The position numbers and the translations under genes are program-made. Positions 37,403 to 45,721 of a stretch of DNA of 64,000 nucleotides are shown in pieces. The notes under the pieces were generated by a model. That model was given only the letters and a program-made list of their open reading frames with translations, made no database searches and had not been told where the DNA came from. Numbering within the stretch: the first letter of the stretch is position 1; each line of letters begins with the position of its first letter. The stretch is from contig CAVOLQ010000002.1 of assembly GCA_963696875.1 (NCBI GenBank), positions 124,001 through 188,000 on the forward strand, given 5' to 3'. This DNA comes from Albibacterium sp963696875 (GTDB lineage: Bacteria; Bacteroidota; Bacteroidia; Sphingobacteriales; Sphingobacteriaceae).

Positions 37403-37435
37403 AGCTAAAAAACACCCGAAAGGGTGGTTTTTAGT
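37403..37435 (-). terminator. Rho-independent terminator in front of TonB copy B
   Basis: On the - strand CACCC-TTTC-GGGTG is followed by six T, a standard terminator shape. It lies downstream of the small gene at 37502-37762 and upstream of the receptor start at 37283. It could therefore end the first transcript or act as an attenuator in the receptor leader. A decayed counterpart exists near 31505-31530 before copy A. Confidence 0.55.
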
Positions 37436-37501
37436 GTAAATTAGTACTTGTTTGGATAAGTTAGTTTGAATAGAGATAGTTTGTTGAAGAATATTCTCTT
37501 A

Positions 37502-37762
37502 TTATCCCCAAAGTTTGTCTGGTTCAATTTCTTCAGGTGTTAGGTTGTTAAAAAAATCGGATAGAAGGTAAATCAGATCGTCTGGCCAGTTGTTATTAAT
37601 TCCTCCCCGCCAAACCCAGCTGTCACCCTCAAGTCTTTTGTAAAGGCGTCTTTCACGCCCATTTTTATCAATTACTTCAGCATAATGAGTGCCTCCGTAA
37701 TTTATGCACTGATACCTTACCGTAATATCACGACCTCGCCATTTTAAAACAACCTCTTTCAT
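37502..37762 (-). CDS. Hypothetical 86-residue protein
   Basis: A small soluble-looking protein rich in charged and aromatic residues (VVLKWRGRDITVRYQCINYG, RLEGDSWVWRGGINNNWPDD, LTPEEIEPDKLWG). It has no membrane segment or signal and no family that I recognise. The composition, ATG start and clean end support a real gene. It lies downstream of the Fic/XRE genes on the same strand, and a terminator follows at 37403. Confidence 0.5.
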   Translation of the reverse strand: MKEVVLKWRGRDITVRYQCINYGGTHYAEVIDKNGRERRLYKRLEGDSWVWRGGINNNWPDDLIYLLSDFFNNLTPEEIEPDKLWG

Positions 37763-37793
37763 GCTAACAAAGTTAGCAAAAAGGAAAGTGATT

Positions 37794-38006
37794 TCAAGTG
37801 TCTTTTTTGCCGAGTTCCATATATAATTTCCAAATGTATATAGATATCCAATTTGTGAGACACTGTCGCACCAATTGAGTTGGTCTCATTATGCTTATGA
37901 CGACTATTATTGCTAATGATAACTTTTTCCTGGTAGTAAACGATCTCTTGGGAAATGCCACCGATTTAACCGAACCAAATAGGGTGATTATTTGTTCCTG
38001 GCTCAT
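37794..38006 (-). CDS. Doubtful small ORF behind the Fic gene
   Basis: A 70-codon frame beginning MSQEQIITLFGSVKSVAF, 15 bases after the Fic stop. The first 17 residues resemble the start of Cro-like small DNA-binding proteins, but the remainder (LSLAIIVVISIMRPTQLV) does not, and an alternative frame stays open to 37760. It could be a frameshifted small regulator or noise. No function is assigned. Confidence 0.2.
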   Translation of the reverse strand: MSQEQIITLFGSVKSVAFPKRSFTTRKKLSLAIIVVISIMRPTQLVRQCLTNWISIYIWKLYMELGKKDT

Positions 38007-38021
38007 GTCAAAGCGTTGTAG

Positions 38022-39356
38022 CTATTTCGAAGCTTCAGCTTCTTCAATTTTCGTATCGATAAAGTTTTTGTGTTCCTTAGCCAATTGATTGGTGATTGTT
38101 TTTATTTCGTCATCAGTTAATTGCTCCCCATAATTCTTTGTTAGAAAGGGTTCTTGATTACCTAAATTTATTGAATATTTATTATGTAAATTAAGTATGA
38201 TAATTAGACAGGAAATGAAATTGAATTCACCATAACCAATTTCTTTGAAGGTTTTAAAATGACATTGAAAGCGTAGCAAACTAGTTTCCTCTTTAATATA
38301 ACTCCTAATGTTTGGAAATGATTCTAAGCTAAAATTTCCACGTTTATCTATTCCGACGGAAATTTCATTTGATAAATAAAATCCATCGAATTTTTTACTC
38401 ATTTCCAAAAACTGATTCCATAAACGGGAAATGCTATCATCATAAAGCTCAAGTAAAATTTCCTTTGTCCGTACGATTTCTGATTTATCATTACCATTCG
38501 CTTTAAGGCGTTGTTTAAGTAGGGCAATCTCCTTATCAATATCATCAGGCTCTTCAATGTTTTCTCCTTTGGCACCTGCGATCATGATTTCCAAAGAGCG
38601 TATTAAATCCGTAGCGATAAAGTCAAAGAAAGGTTTGATTATTCCAGCATCAGCTTGCTGTAATGCCGAGAAATAATTTTCCTTATCTTCGGTTTTGATG
38701 ATTACAGGAGGGTAGCCAAACCTCATTAATATGAAATTCATGAGTATTCTAGCGGTTCTACCGTTTCCGTCATCGAAAGGGTGGATGCGAATAAATTTAT
38801 AGTGAAATTCTGCTGCTAAAATAATAGGATCGAAATCAGGCTCTTCAATTTTATCGCGATACCAATTTAGAAGATCATGCATTAATGCAGGAGTTTCCTC
38901 TGGTGTAGCAAAACGAAATATTTCCCCTGTTTTAGTTAGTACATGATTTGGAGCGGTTTTGTATTGTCCAACAGCAATTCTTCTTTGAGTGGCTTGCCCG
39001 TCCGATGTAATAGCATCAACATCATAAGGAGATTTTAATAAAAGAGTATGTAGCTCACGAATAAAACTCTCAGTTAAGGGGTAATCGCCCGTAACCACTT
39101 CCGTTACCCATTTTATTGCTTGGTCATGCCCAGTGATTTCGAAATGATCTTTCAATGGTTTCCCCTGGGCCGTGATGCCAAATAGAATTAACGCCTTAGT
39201 TTCACCAAATGTCAATGAGTTTCCCTCCAGATTATTGGAGTTATAATTCCAGTCAAGCCGAAATTTCTGCATGATAATGGCTTCTTTGTCCTTATCAATT
39301 GGTCTAAGGCTATCTAAAGTCTTTTTTAGTTCTACGGCTTTTACTAATGGCTCCAT
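38022..39356 (-). CDS. Fic-domain AMPylating enzyme with N-terminal inhibitory motif
   Basis: Fic enzymes transfer AMP from ATP to a hydroxyl side chain of a target protein. The 444-residue product carries the complete active-site motif HPFDDGNGRTAR at residues 192-203, including the catalytic His. Residues 40-45 are SNNLEG, matching the (S/T)xxxE(G/N) inhibitory helix of class II Fic proteins, in which the Glu blocks productive ATP binding. A Fic_N-type region precedes the core, and the C-terminal 200 residues are unassigned. It starts 39 bases after the XRE regulator and is probably co-transcribed with it. Target unknown. It may act in stress or self-regulation rather than as a toxin because it has its own inhibitor. 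Confidence 0.9.
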   Translation of the reverse strand: MEPLVKAVELKKTLDSLRPIDKDKEAIIMQKFRLDWNYNSNNLEGNSLTFGETKALILFGITAQGKPLKDHFEITGHDQAIKWVTEVVTGDYPLTESFIRELHTLLLKSPYDVDAITSDGQATQRRIAVGQYKTAPNHVLTKTGEIFRFATPEETPALMHDLLNWYRDKIEEPDFDPIILAAEFHYKFIRIHPFDDGNGRTARILMNFILMRFGYPPVIIKTEDKENYFSALQQADAGIIKPFFDFIATDLIRSLEIMIAGAKGENIEEPDDIDKEIALLKQRLKANGNDKSEIVRTKEILLELYDDSISRLWNQFLEMSKKFDGFYLSNEISVGIDKRGNFSLESFPNIRSYIKEETSLLRFQCHFKTFKEIGYGEFNFISCLIIILNLHNKYSINLGNQEPFLTKNYGEQLTDDEIKTITNQLAKEHKNFIDTKIEEAEASK

Positions 39357-39395
39357 TTCTTATTAATTTCTTTTGCGAAATGCTAAATTACGATT

Positions 39396-39857
39396 TTATT
39401 TCCCTTCCTTCATTCTCTTCACCTCATTCGCTAATTCAAGAACTGCTTTATTTAGGTTGGTGATCAAATCAAGGCGCTCTTTATCGCTGGCGATGAATTT
39501 TTCGAATAGTTCAGCAATTTTATTAGCTGCTTCGTATGTAATAACAGGGCTAGAATGCTGGCTAGACATGATTGAGTGATCTGACAAAGTAAAATGAGAT
39601 TGAATATTATAGACAGCCTTTTCTTCATTAAAGTTTTTGATGAAATCTGAAGTAACACCCAAAACTTCTGCAAATTCATCTAGAATATCATCAGGAATCG
39701 TCTCCTCTTGCTCCCATTTGGAAACAGTCTGTTGTTTGTATTGACTCTTGGTCATTGCACCCATAACGTCTTGCTTCATACCTACTATTTCACGCACGCG
39801 TTGTAAGTTTCGGCCCATATGGGGCTTGTTGTCAGGCTTAATTGTAGAGATTCCCAT
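39396..39857 (-). CDS. XRE-family transcriptional regulator
   Basis: A 153-residue DNA-binding protein: helix-turn-helix at about residues 15-72 (NLQRVREIVGMKQDVMGAMT, QQTVSKWEQEETIPDDILDE, VLGVTSDFI), then a linker and a C-terminal coiled-coil-like region (AANKIAELFEKFIASDKERL, ANEVKRMKEGK) that may dimerise. It lacks a peptidase domain. The Fic gene follows 39 bases downstream. A palindrome TACTAATAATATTGGTA lies 26 bases before its start, and a close match stands before umuD (61307-61323), so the protein may control both itself and the mutagenesis operon. Confidence 0.85.
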   Translation of the reverse strand: MGISTIKPDNKPHMGRNLQRVREIVGMKQDVMGAMTKSQYKQQTVSKWEQEETIPDDILDEFAEVLGVTSDFIKNFNEEKAVYNIQSHFTLSDHSIMSSQHSSPVITYEAANKIAELFEKFIASDKERLDLITNLNKAVLELANEVKRMKEGK

Positions 39858-39882
39858 AAATTCTATATTTGCAAATTAAAGA

Positions 39883-39899
39883 TACTAATAATATTGGTA
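39883..39899. promoter_or_regulatory. Palindromic operator upstream of the XRE regulator
   Basis: TACTAATAATATTGGTA has arms CCAATA/TATTAG (one mismatch) about a single central base. The match at 61307-61323, before umuD, is TGCTAATATTATTAGTA on the + strand, whose reverse complement differs by only two bases. Distance to the start codon is similar in both cases. Probable binding site of the XRE protein or another repressor. Confidence 0.45.
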
Positions 39900-40184
39900 A
39901 TAAAACAATATTTGGGATGAAATTAAGCAATAATATGCTTTATGAAGAAAATTGCCTTCTAATACTATTAGATTGCTCGTAAAGACGTTTTAATCGCGTG
40001 GTTTTAAACCATTAGTACGTGGTTTTTTACCATGGCATTTATAGAGATAGATTGTTTTTTAATTTTATATTTGTTGCGAATACTAAAGATAAAAGCATTT
40101 GATTGATATAAATTTAGAGACAGTATTTAAAAAATGTACAAATAAAGATTAAGTTTGTAGCGCCAATAAAGTGAATTTTAATGG

Positions 40185-40434
40185 GCGCTCACTAGAAACC
40201 TCTCATCACACGAGCCTTAGGAACTCATAGACACAGAGGAGCAAGTGAGCGCTCGGATGCCCTATATCCTAGGGATCCGAGCCTATTTGCGGTTTGTGTC
40301 TGGTTTTACCTTCGGGTAAAAGTCACTTCGGTGAATCGTCCTAAGCGACCAATTGTGTGACGAGCCAAAAGTAGAGCTCGGCTCCTTCGGGAGTTCTCTC
40401 TACACATGGTTGGAGGTTTTTGAAACTCAAAAAC
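40185..40434 (+). ncRNA. Candidate structured RNA with three C(UUCG)G hairpins and a possible pseudoknot
   Basis: An 889-base gap (39858-40746) contains this unusually GC-rich, folded block. Helices readable by eye: 40251-40258/40275-40282 (GCTCGGAT/ATCCGAGC) extended by CCCTA/TAGGG; TTTTACC-TTCG-GGTAAAA at 40304-40321; TCAC-TTCG-GTGA at 40323-40334; GTAGAG...CTCC-TTCG-GGAG...CTCTAC at 40371-40403; and GTTTTTGA-AAC-TCAAAAAC at 40416-40434. Long-range pairs are CTCATCACAC 40202-40211 with GTGTGACGAG 40355-40364 (one mismatch) and CTTAGGA 40216-40222 with TCCTAAG 40339-40345. GCGCTCACT 40185-40193 with AGTGAGCGC 40244-40252 crosses them. It does not resemble tmRNA, RNase P, SRP or 6S RNA as I know them. 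The rest of the gap, 39900-40184, shows nothing. Confidence 0.6.
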
Positions 40435-40441
40435 ACTGACT

Positions 40442-40621
40442 ATGGAACGATTACGAAGAAGTACAGTATTAAAAAAGCCCGTTTTAAAAGAAACTTTTAA
40501 AAGGATTTTGATTTCGCTTTCTTCATTAAGAGGAGTGAAGCTTATTTATGTACTAGTTCCCGCGTCAGATTCCAAATCATTACAAAGTATTTTGATCTCG
40601 GTGTTTAAAGCCCCTGAATAA
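40442..40621 (+). CDS. Possible 59-residue protein directly behind the structured RNA
   Basis: ATG at 40442, eight bases after the last hairpin, opens a 59-codon frame: MERLRRSTVLKKPVLKETFK, then ILISLSSLRGVKLIYVLVPA and a serine-rich end. The N-terminus is strongly basic and the middle hydrophobic. No family is recognised. It may be a leader-linked small protein or chance; it gains interest only from its position. The following 125 bases to the SusC start contain GCGCGCCTGCGCG-like GC-rich text but no clear signal. Confidence 0.3.
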   Translation: MERLRRSTVLKKPVLKETFKRILISLSSLRGVKLIYVLVPASDSKSLQSILISVFKAPE

Positions 40622-40746
40622 CGCTATACGCGCCTGCGCGAAGATTTTCTTTTTGCTCTCCAATTCCTTGTCGAGCATTTCAAACCACATTAAATTAAAA
40701 CTTTCAGAACGGACAAAACCTCCTTTCTGAATCCTAAACCATACTT

Positions 40747-43700
40747 ATGAAAGCATATTTACGCTTAATGGCCGGGCTGTGCCCGGACCGAGAGTTGTTA
40801 GCGAGCAGATGCCAGCTGTCAGAATTGAGCTGTCAGCTATCACCTATAAGCTATCGGGCCAAACTCTGGTTAATACCTAAAACCCATTATCTCCTATCTA
40901 AAAATCAGCTGTCGGCCATCAGCGATCAGCCTTCAGCATTGGATAGTTTGTTACCAGCTAAATCTTGGCTGATCCCTAAAGCCTATAATGAGCAATCAGC
41001 TATCAGCGATCAGCAGTCAGCATTGGATAGTTGGTTACCAGCTAAATCATGGCTAATGCCTAAAGCCTATAACCTAATAGCTTTTCTCATACTTGTTTTT
41101 GTTTCATGTGGTGCCGCACTGGCGCAGGGGTCTGTTGTGCAAACAACTCCTGCTGCTAAGGCGGAGACTATAAGCGGAACTGTCGTTTCCGCTGAAACAG
41201 GAGTGCCCTTGGAAGGGGCCACGATAAGGATCAAAAATACCAATAATACCACAATCACCAATGAAAAAGGAGAGTTCACACTAAGTACAAATAATAGGGC
41301 AGGGGAGATCGAGGTTTCCTTTCTGGGTTATCAATCACAAGTGATTTCATTTACCAACATCACACAAGCCATGGTGATTTCTTTGGAAGAAGACCATGGC
41401 GTATTGGAAGAGGTAACCGTTAATACTGGCTATCAGGAGATTCCTAAGGAGAGGGCAACGGGGAGTTTTGTGCAGATCGATAATGAGTTGTTAAATAGAA
41501 AGGTTGGGAGCAATATACTGGATAGACTAGATGGCATCACCAGCGGCTTGATATTCAATAAGTCCAACGTTTCTGATGAAATGATTTCCATTAGGGGAAG
41601 GAGTACACTTATAAATGCCACTGCTGCGGAACCTTTGATCGTCCTCGATAAATTCCCATACGATGGGGATATTGGAAATATAAATCCAAACGATATCGAA
41701 AGTATTACAGTGCTCAAAGACGCCGCTGCTGCCTCGATCTGGGGAGCACGCTCTGGGAATGGTGTGATTGTTATTAATACAAAAAAGGGAAGTAAAAATC
41801 AACCTTTAAAAATTGAGATTTCTTCTAATCTTTCGATCAGTGATAAACCTGATATTTTTTATCTGCGGAACAGCCTATCGTCCAAGGATTATATCGACGC
41901 AGAAGAGAGGCTGTTTAAAGAAGGTTTTTATAATGCTGATCTTTCAAATATTTCTACAGGAAGGGCAATAACCCCAGTTGTAGAAATGCTTGGGAAAAGA
42001 AGGAGTGGAGAGATTGATTCGATTACTGCCCTTACTTATATGGGGGCATTGGGCGACATAGATGTGCGCCGAGATTTTCTAAAACATGTATATAGGCCAA
42101 GCATTCACCAACAGTATTCGCTTAATTTTAGAGGAGGCGAGCCAAAGCTGTCTTATATGTTTTCGGCTGGTTATGACCATAATCGGGCAGAAACGGTAAG
42201 AAATGGGGGTGATCGGTTTACACTCAATTCATTTACCACGTATTCTCCCTTAAAAAATGTTAATGTTTTTATAGGCCTTACCTATGTACAAGGTGAAAAG
42301 AACAACTTGATGGACTATGCCTATAAAAACCCCAATACTCAATATAGGAGCGGATACGATCTCTATCCTTATGCTCAATTTGTTGATTCAGACGGAAAAG
42401 CGGTAGCCTTGAATAGGGATTACCGCCCTGCTTATATTAATAAGGCCGAACAATTGGGTTTCATGGATTGGCGCTATCGCTTACTCGATGAGATCCAAAT
42501 GGGAGAAGCCTCAGAAAAAACGAATGAGTTTGCCCGCTTTGGAATCGATTATAGATTCTCTGACAACCTTGGGCTCTCCATCCAATACCAAGATCAAAAA
42601 CAAATACGTAATGGCACCTATTTGAACGAAGCGGAGGCTTACCGGGTTCGAGACCTAGTAAACCGATTTACACAAATCGATGAACAAACCGGAAAACTCT
42701 CTTATCCTTTTCCTCAGGGCGCTATGCTGACATTGGTAAATAATGAGCAAGCAGCAGCCAACATTCGCGGTCAAGGGAACTATAATCAGCAAATTGGTTT
42801 ACATAATTTTGATGTTTTGCTGGGTGCAGAGGTCAGGGAAAAGCGAATAAGCAACTTTAGTAAAACTTCATACGGTTACGACAATGAATATGGTACCTCA
42901 GTTACGAATCTCGACTTTACTAGGCTTTACCAAACAAATCCTTCAAGCTCATCACGATTGCCAAATATTCCAGGCGACCTGTATAAAGGGTTAAATCGTT
43001 TTATTTCGTACTACATGAACGCCGGTTACAACTTTGATAAACGTTGGGGCCTTACTTGGAGTAGTAGGAGAGATGGAGCGAATCTTTTTGGTGTAAAAAC
43101 AAACCAAAAGATAACTCCACTTTGGTCAGCTGGATTGTTATGGAATATTTCGGAAGAAGGGTTCTATCATTCGGGAGTACTTCCATACCTTCGTACAAGA
43201 GCGACCTATGGTTATAATGGGAACGTCTACAATGGAGTGGCCTATTTGATAGCGCGTTATGGAAGTAGTGTACTGACAGGGATGCGAACGGCAACGATAG
43301 CCGAGGTTCCAAGCCCTGGATTAAGGTGGGAAAAAGTACGTAATATTAATTTGGGGGTAGACTTTGAAAGCCAATCTAAGAGGGTCTCGGGAAGTTTGGA
43401 TTTGTATCGTAAAGACGGCTTGGACTTGGTACAGGACTCTGAATTACCTCCTACTGCAGGTTTCTCGACTTACAAGGGAAATGCGGCAGAAACGAGAACT
43501 GTAGGTGTTGATGTCCTGTTAAATACCAGAAATCTAAGTAATAAACTGACTTGGAACACGATGTTTCTTTTAAGTTTGATAAAGGATGAGGTTAAACGTT
43601 TTGACAAAAAATACCAGGCAACTGATTTGGTTTCTGCACGCTCGGGTGTACTGATGGCTTTTGAAGGAAAGCCCCTGTTCAGCGTATATAGTTATCAATG

Positions 43701-44295
43701 GGAAGGCCTTGATCCTGAGACAGGAGATCCAGTAGGCGATCTAGAGGGCAAGAAAAGTAAGGATTACTTGGCAATTATCCGTGAGGCCAATCCTGAATCC
43801 ATTGTTTTCCACGGTTCGGCTAGGCCAACTGCTTTCGGATCTTTTTTAAATGATTTTTCCTTTAAACGTCTTTCATTATCGGTTAACCTAACCTATAAAC
43901 TAGGTTATTACTTTCGCCGAAATTCAGTGAATACAAATTTACAGCAAGTGATTATGACCGGTGGGCATATAGATTATGCAGATCGTTGGCAGAAGTCAGG
44001 CGACGAACTCCATACTTCGGTTCCTGCAATTGTCTATCCCAATAATTCGAACCGGCAGAACTTCTACTCAAGATCATCGGTTTTGGTTGAAAGAGCGGAC
44101 CATATCCGTTTACAGGATATCCGGCTAGGATATGATTTTGCAAGGCGGTTAAACTTTACCAAAATCCAAATATATACGTACCTGAACAATATAGGGATAT
44201 TATGGAGCGCTAACAATCAAGGTATAGATCCAGATACAAGAGAGAATTATCCCGTCCCGTTTATGGTGAGCATGGGTCTTAAATTTCAATTTTAA
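40747..44295 (+). CDS. SusC/RagA-family TonB-linked outer-membrane protein with repeat-built N-terminal extension
   Basis: Outer-membrane barrel that imports large substrates together with the SusD-like lipoprotein encoded next. As read from ATG 40747 it has 1182 residues. However, the first 103 are an unusual extension containing two 28-residue repeats, before a normal signal peptide that starts near ATG 41056 (LIAFLILVFVSCGAALAQ). Then come the carboxypeptidase-regulatory-like domain (GTVVSAETGVPLEGATIRIK), EEVTVNTGYQEIPKERATGS, the plug and the diagnostic ESITVLKDAAAASIWGARSG, followed by a barrel ending MVSMGLKFQF. No STN domain is seen. 41056 may be the true start. The SusD gene follows at 12 bases. 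Confidence 0.88.
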   Translation: MKAYLRLMAGLCPDRELLASRCQLSELSCQLSPISYRAKLWLIPKTHYLLSKNQLSAISDQPSALDSLLPAKSWLIPKAYNEQSAISDQQSALDSWLPAKSWLMPKAYNLIAFLILVFVSCGAALAQGSVVQTTPAAKAETISGTVVSAETGVPLEGATIRIKNTNNTTITNEKGEFTLSTNNRAGEIEVSFLGYQSQVISFTNITQAMVISLEEDHGVLEEVTVNTGYQEIPKERATGSFVQIDNELLNRKVGSNILDRLDGITSGLIFNKSNVSDEMISIRGRSTLINATAAEPLIVLDKFPYDGDIGNINPNDIESITVLKDAAAASIWGARSGNGVIVINTKKGSKNQPLKIEISSNLSISDKPDIFYLRNSLSSKDYIDAEERLFKEGFYNADLSNISTGRAITPVVEMLGKRRSGEIDSITALTYMGALGDIDVRRDFLKHVYRPSIHQQYSLNFRGGEPKLSYMFSAGYDHNRAETVRNGGDRFTLNSFTTYSPLKNVNVFIGLTYVQGEKNNLMDYAYKNPNTQYRSGYDLYPYAQFVDSDGKAVALNRDYRPAYINKAEQLGFMDWRYRLLDEIQMGEASEKTNEFARFGIDYRFSDNLGLSIQYQDQKQIRNGTYLNEAEAYRVRDLVNRFTQIDEQTGKLSYPFPQGAMLTLVNNEQAAANIRGQGNYNQQIGLHNFDVLLGAEVREKRISNFSKTSYGYDNEYGTSVTNLDFTRLYQTNPSSSSRLPNIPGDLYKGLNRFISYYMNAGYNFDKRWGLTWSSRRDGANLFGVKTNQKITPLWSAGLLWNISEEGFYHSGVLPYLRTRATYGYNGNVYNGVAYLIARYGSSVLTGMRTATIAEVPSPGLRWEKVRNINLGVDFESQSKRVSGSLDLYRKDGLDLVQDSELPPTAGFSTYKGNAAETRTVGVDVLLNTRNLSNKLTWNTMFLLSLIKDEVKRFDKKYQATDLVSARSGVLMAFEGKPLFSVYSYQWEGLDPETGDPVGDLEGKKSKDYLAIIREANPESIVFHGSARPTAFGSFLNDFSFKRLSLSVNLTYKLGYYFRRNSVNTNLQQVIMTGGHIDYADRWQKSGDELHTSVPAIVYPNNSNRQNFYSRSSVLVERADHIRLQDIRLGYDFARRLNFTKIQIYTYLNNIGILWSANNQGIDPDTRENYPVPFMVSMGLKFQF
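40903..41070 (+). repeat. Two 84-base direct repeats in the SusC 5' region
   Basis: The period of 84 bases is fixed by ATTGGATAGTT at about 40938 and 41022. The product reads QLSAISDQPSALDSLLPAKS then WLIPKAY, and QSAISDQQSALDSWLPAKS then WLMPKAY. A degenerate third unit (PISYRAKLWLIPKTHY) precedes them. The DNA is full of ATCAGCGATCAGC-type words. Confidence 0.8.
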
Positions 44296-44307
44296 AAAAG
44301 TATTATT

Positions 44308-45702
44308 ATGTTATTCAAAGAAATTTTGATGAAAATGAGCTTGTTGTTGATAGTAGGCTTATTTTCACAATGCGCAAAGCAAAACGAATGGTTGGATGTA
44401 AAGGCCAATAATAATGACGTAATATTGTCTAAACTAGCGGACTACCGTGCACTTCTGGACAATGAGTTGATAATGAATAAGCGTTATCCAGGGTTAGGGA
44501 TTGTAGGCTCAGATAATTATTATACCACATTTGAAGTTTGGCAAGCCGCAACTACGGAAGTTGAAAGGCATGCATATTTATGGCTACCAGATGTTTTTAA
44601 TGGAAATTCAGTTAACGATTGGAATACAACTTATCGTTTAGTTGCCTCAACAAATATAGTGCTGGAGGGGATCAAGAAGCTGCCAATTGCCCAAGAAGAT
44701 GTGCCAATGCGAAACGCCATAGAAGGTAGTGCATTGTTTTATCGGGCTCATGCTTTTTACAATCTGTTGCAGCTATTTGCCCAACCTTATACGGTCTCTT
44801 ATAATGATGATGCGCCTGGAATACCAATTCGAACTGTTTCAGACGTTAATGTCAGAATTGGTAGAAGCTCTTTAGCTATTTCTTATCAACAAGTTATCGA
44901 CGATTTAAAAAGAGCCGCGGTATTATTGCCAGAAAGCACAGTTTTACAGACCCAACCATCGTCCGTTGCTTCTAAGGCGCTGTTGGCTAGGCTTTACCTT
45001 AACATCAGCGATTATGTCTCCGCTGAGAAATATGCAGATGAAGCACTTGATATTTATCACAAACTACTTGATTTTAATTCATTATCAACAACATCGGCTT
45101 ATTCTATGAGCGGATACCCTAACAACCCCGAAATAATTTTTTATGCGGAAACTGAACTTTATGGTATATCGATGTTCTGGGGTTCGAGAGCAATTGTCGA
45201 CACTTTACTATATCGAGAATATGAAGAAAATGATCTTCGAAAAAGAATATTTTATACCAATCCAGATGCGGTTAAACGAGTATATTTTAAAGGCCAATAT
45301 ACAGGGGAGACTACCTCTTTTGGTGGAATAGCCACAAATGAACTCTTTTTTATAAAAGCAGAGGCACAGGCAAGATTAGGCAACTATGTTAGCGGGTTAA
45401 ATATCTTAAATTCTTTGTTGAAAACGAGGTGGAGAGCCAACTCGTTCGAATTGAATAAAGCAGATAGTCCGGAGGAAGCCCTTGAGATAATCTTAAAGGA
45501 AAGACGTAAAGAATTTCCTTTTACTGGGTTATTAAGGTGGGAGGATTTACGGAGACTGAATAAAGAGAAGCGTTTTGAAAAAACAATAATGCGACATTTC
45601 AATGGAGTAGATTATTTTTTACCGCCAAATGATTTACGGTATGTATATCCGATTCCCGAAAACGAAATACGATTAAATAACATGCAACAGAATCCTAGAT
45701 AA
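44308..45702 (+). CDS. SusD/RagB-family nutrient-binding lipoprotein
   Basis: A 464-residue surface lipoprotein that caps the SusC barrel and captures ligand. The N-terminus has a signal and lipobox (LIVGLFSQC), then NEWLDVKANNNDVILSKLAD and TPR-like helices with RAHAFYNLLQLFAQPY and SKALLARLYLNISDYVSAEKY, as in SusD folds. The end has KERRKEFPFTGLLRWEDLRR and YPIPENEIRLN, the family's terminal signature. It is encoded 12 bases after SusC and 19 before the TlpA-like gene. Ligand unknown; the TlpA neighbour makes a peptide or protein substrate plausible but not proven. Confidence 0.92.
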   Translation: MLFKEILMKMSLLLIVGLFSQCAKQNEWLDVKANNNDVILSKLADYRALLDNELIMNKRYPGLGIVGSDNYYTTFEVWQAATTEVERHAYLWLPDVFNGNSVNDWNTTYRLVASTNIVLEGIKKLPIAQEDVPMRNAIEGSALFYRAHAFYNLLQLFAQPYTVSYNDDAPGIPIRTVSDVNVRIGRSSLAISYQQVIDDLKRAAVLLPESTVLQTQPSSVASKALLARLYLNISDYVSAEKYADEALDIYHKLLDFNSLSTTSAYSMSGYPNNPEIIFYAETELYGISMFWGSRAIVDTLLYREYEENDLRKRIFYTNPDAVKRVYFKGQYTGETTSFGGIATNELFFIKAEAQARLGNYVSGLNILNSLLKTRWRANSFELNKADSPEEALEIILKERRKEFPFTGLLRWEDLRRLNKEKRFEKTIMRHFNGVDYFLPPNDLRYVYPIPENEIRLNNMQQNPR

Positions 45703-45721
45703 TACCTTATAATAAAAAATT

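Noticed and set aside
40185..40434. tmRNA, RNase P RNA, SRP RNA, 6S RNA or group II intron
   Set aside because: None of the expected conserved words (for example the tmRNA acceptor end, GAGGAAAGTCC of RNase P, the SRP loop or intron domain V) are present, and no reverse transcriptase is nearby for a retron.
41433..41802. Open frames on - opposite the SusC gene
   Set aside because: Antisense shadows of the SusC plug; no independent support.
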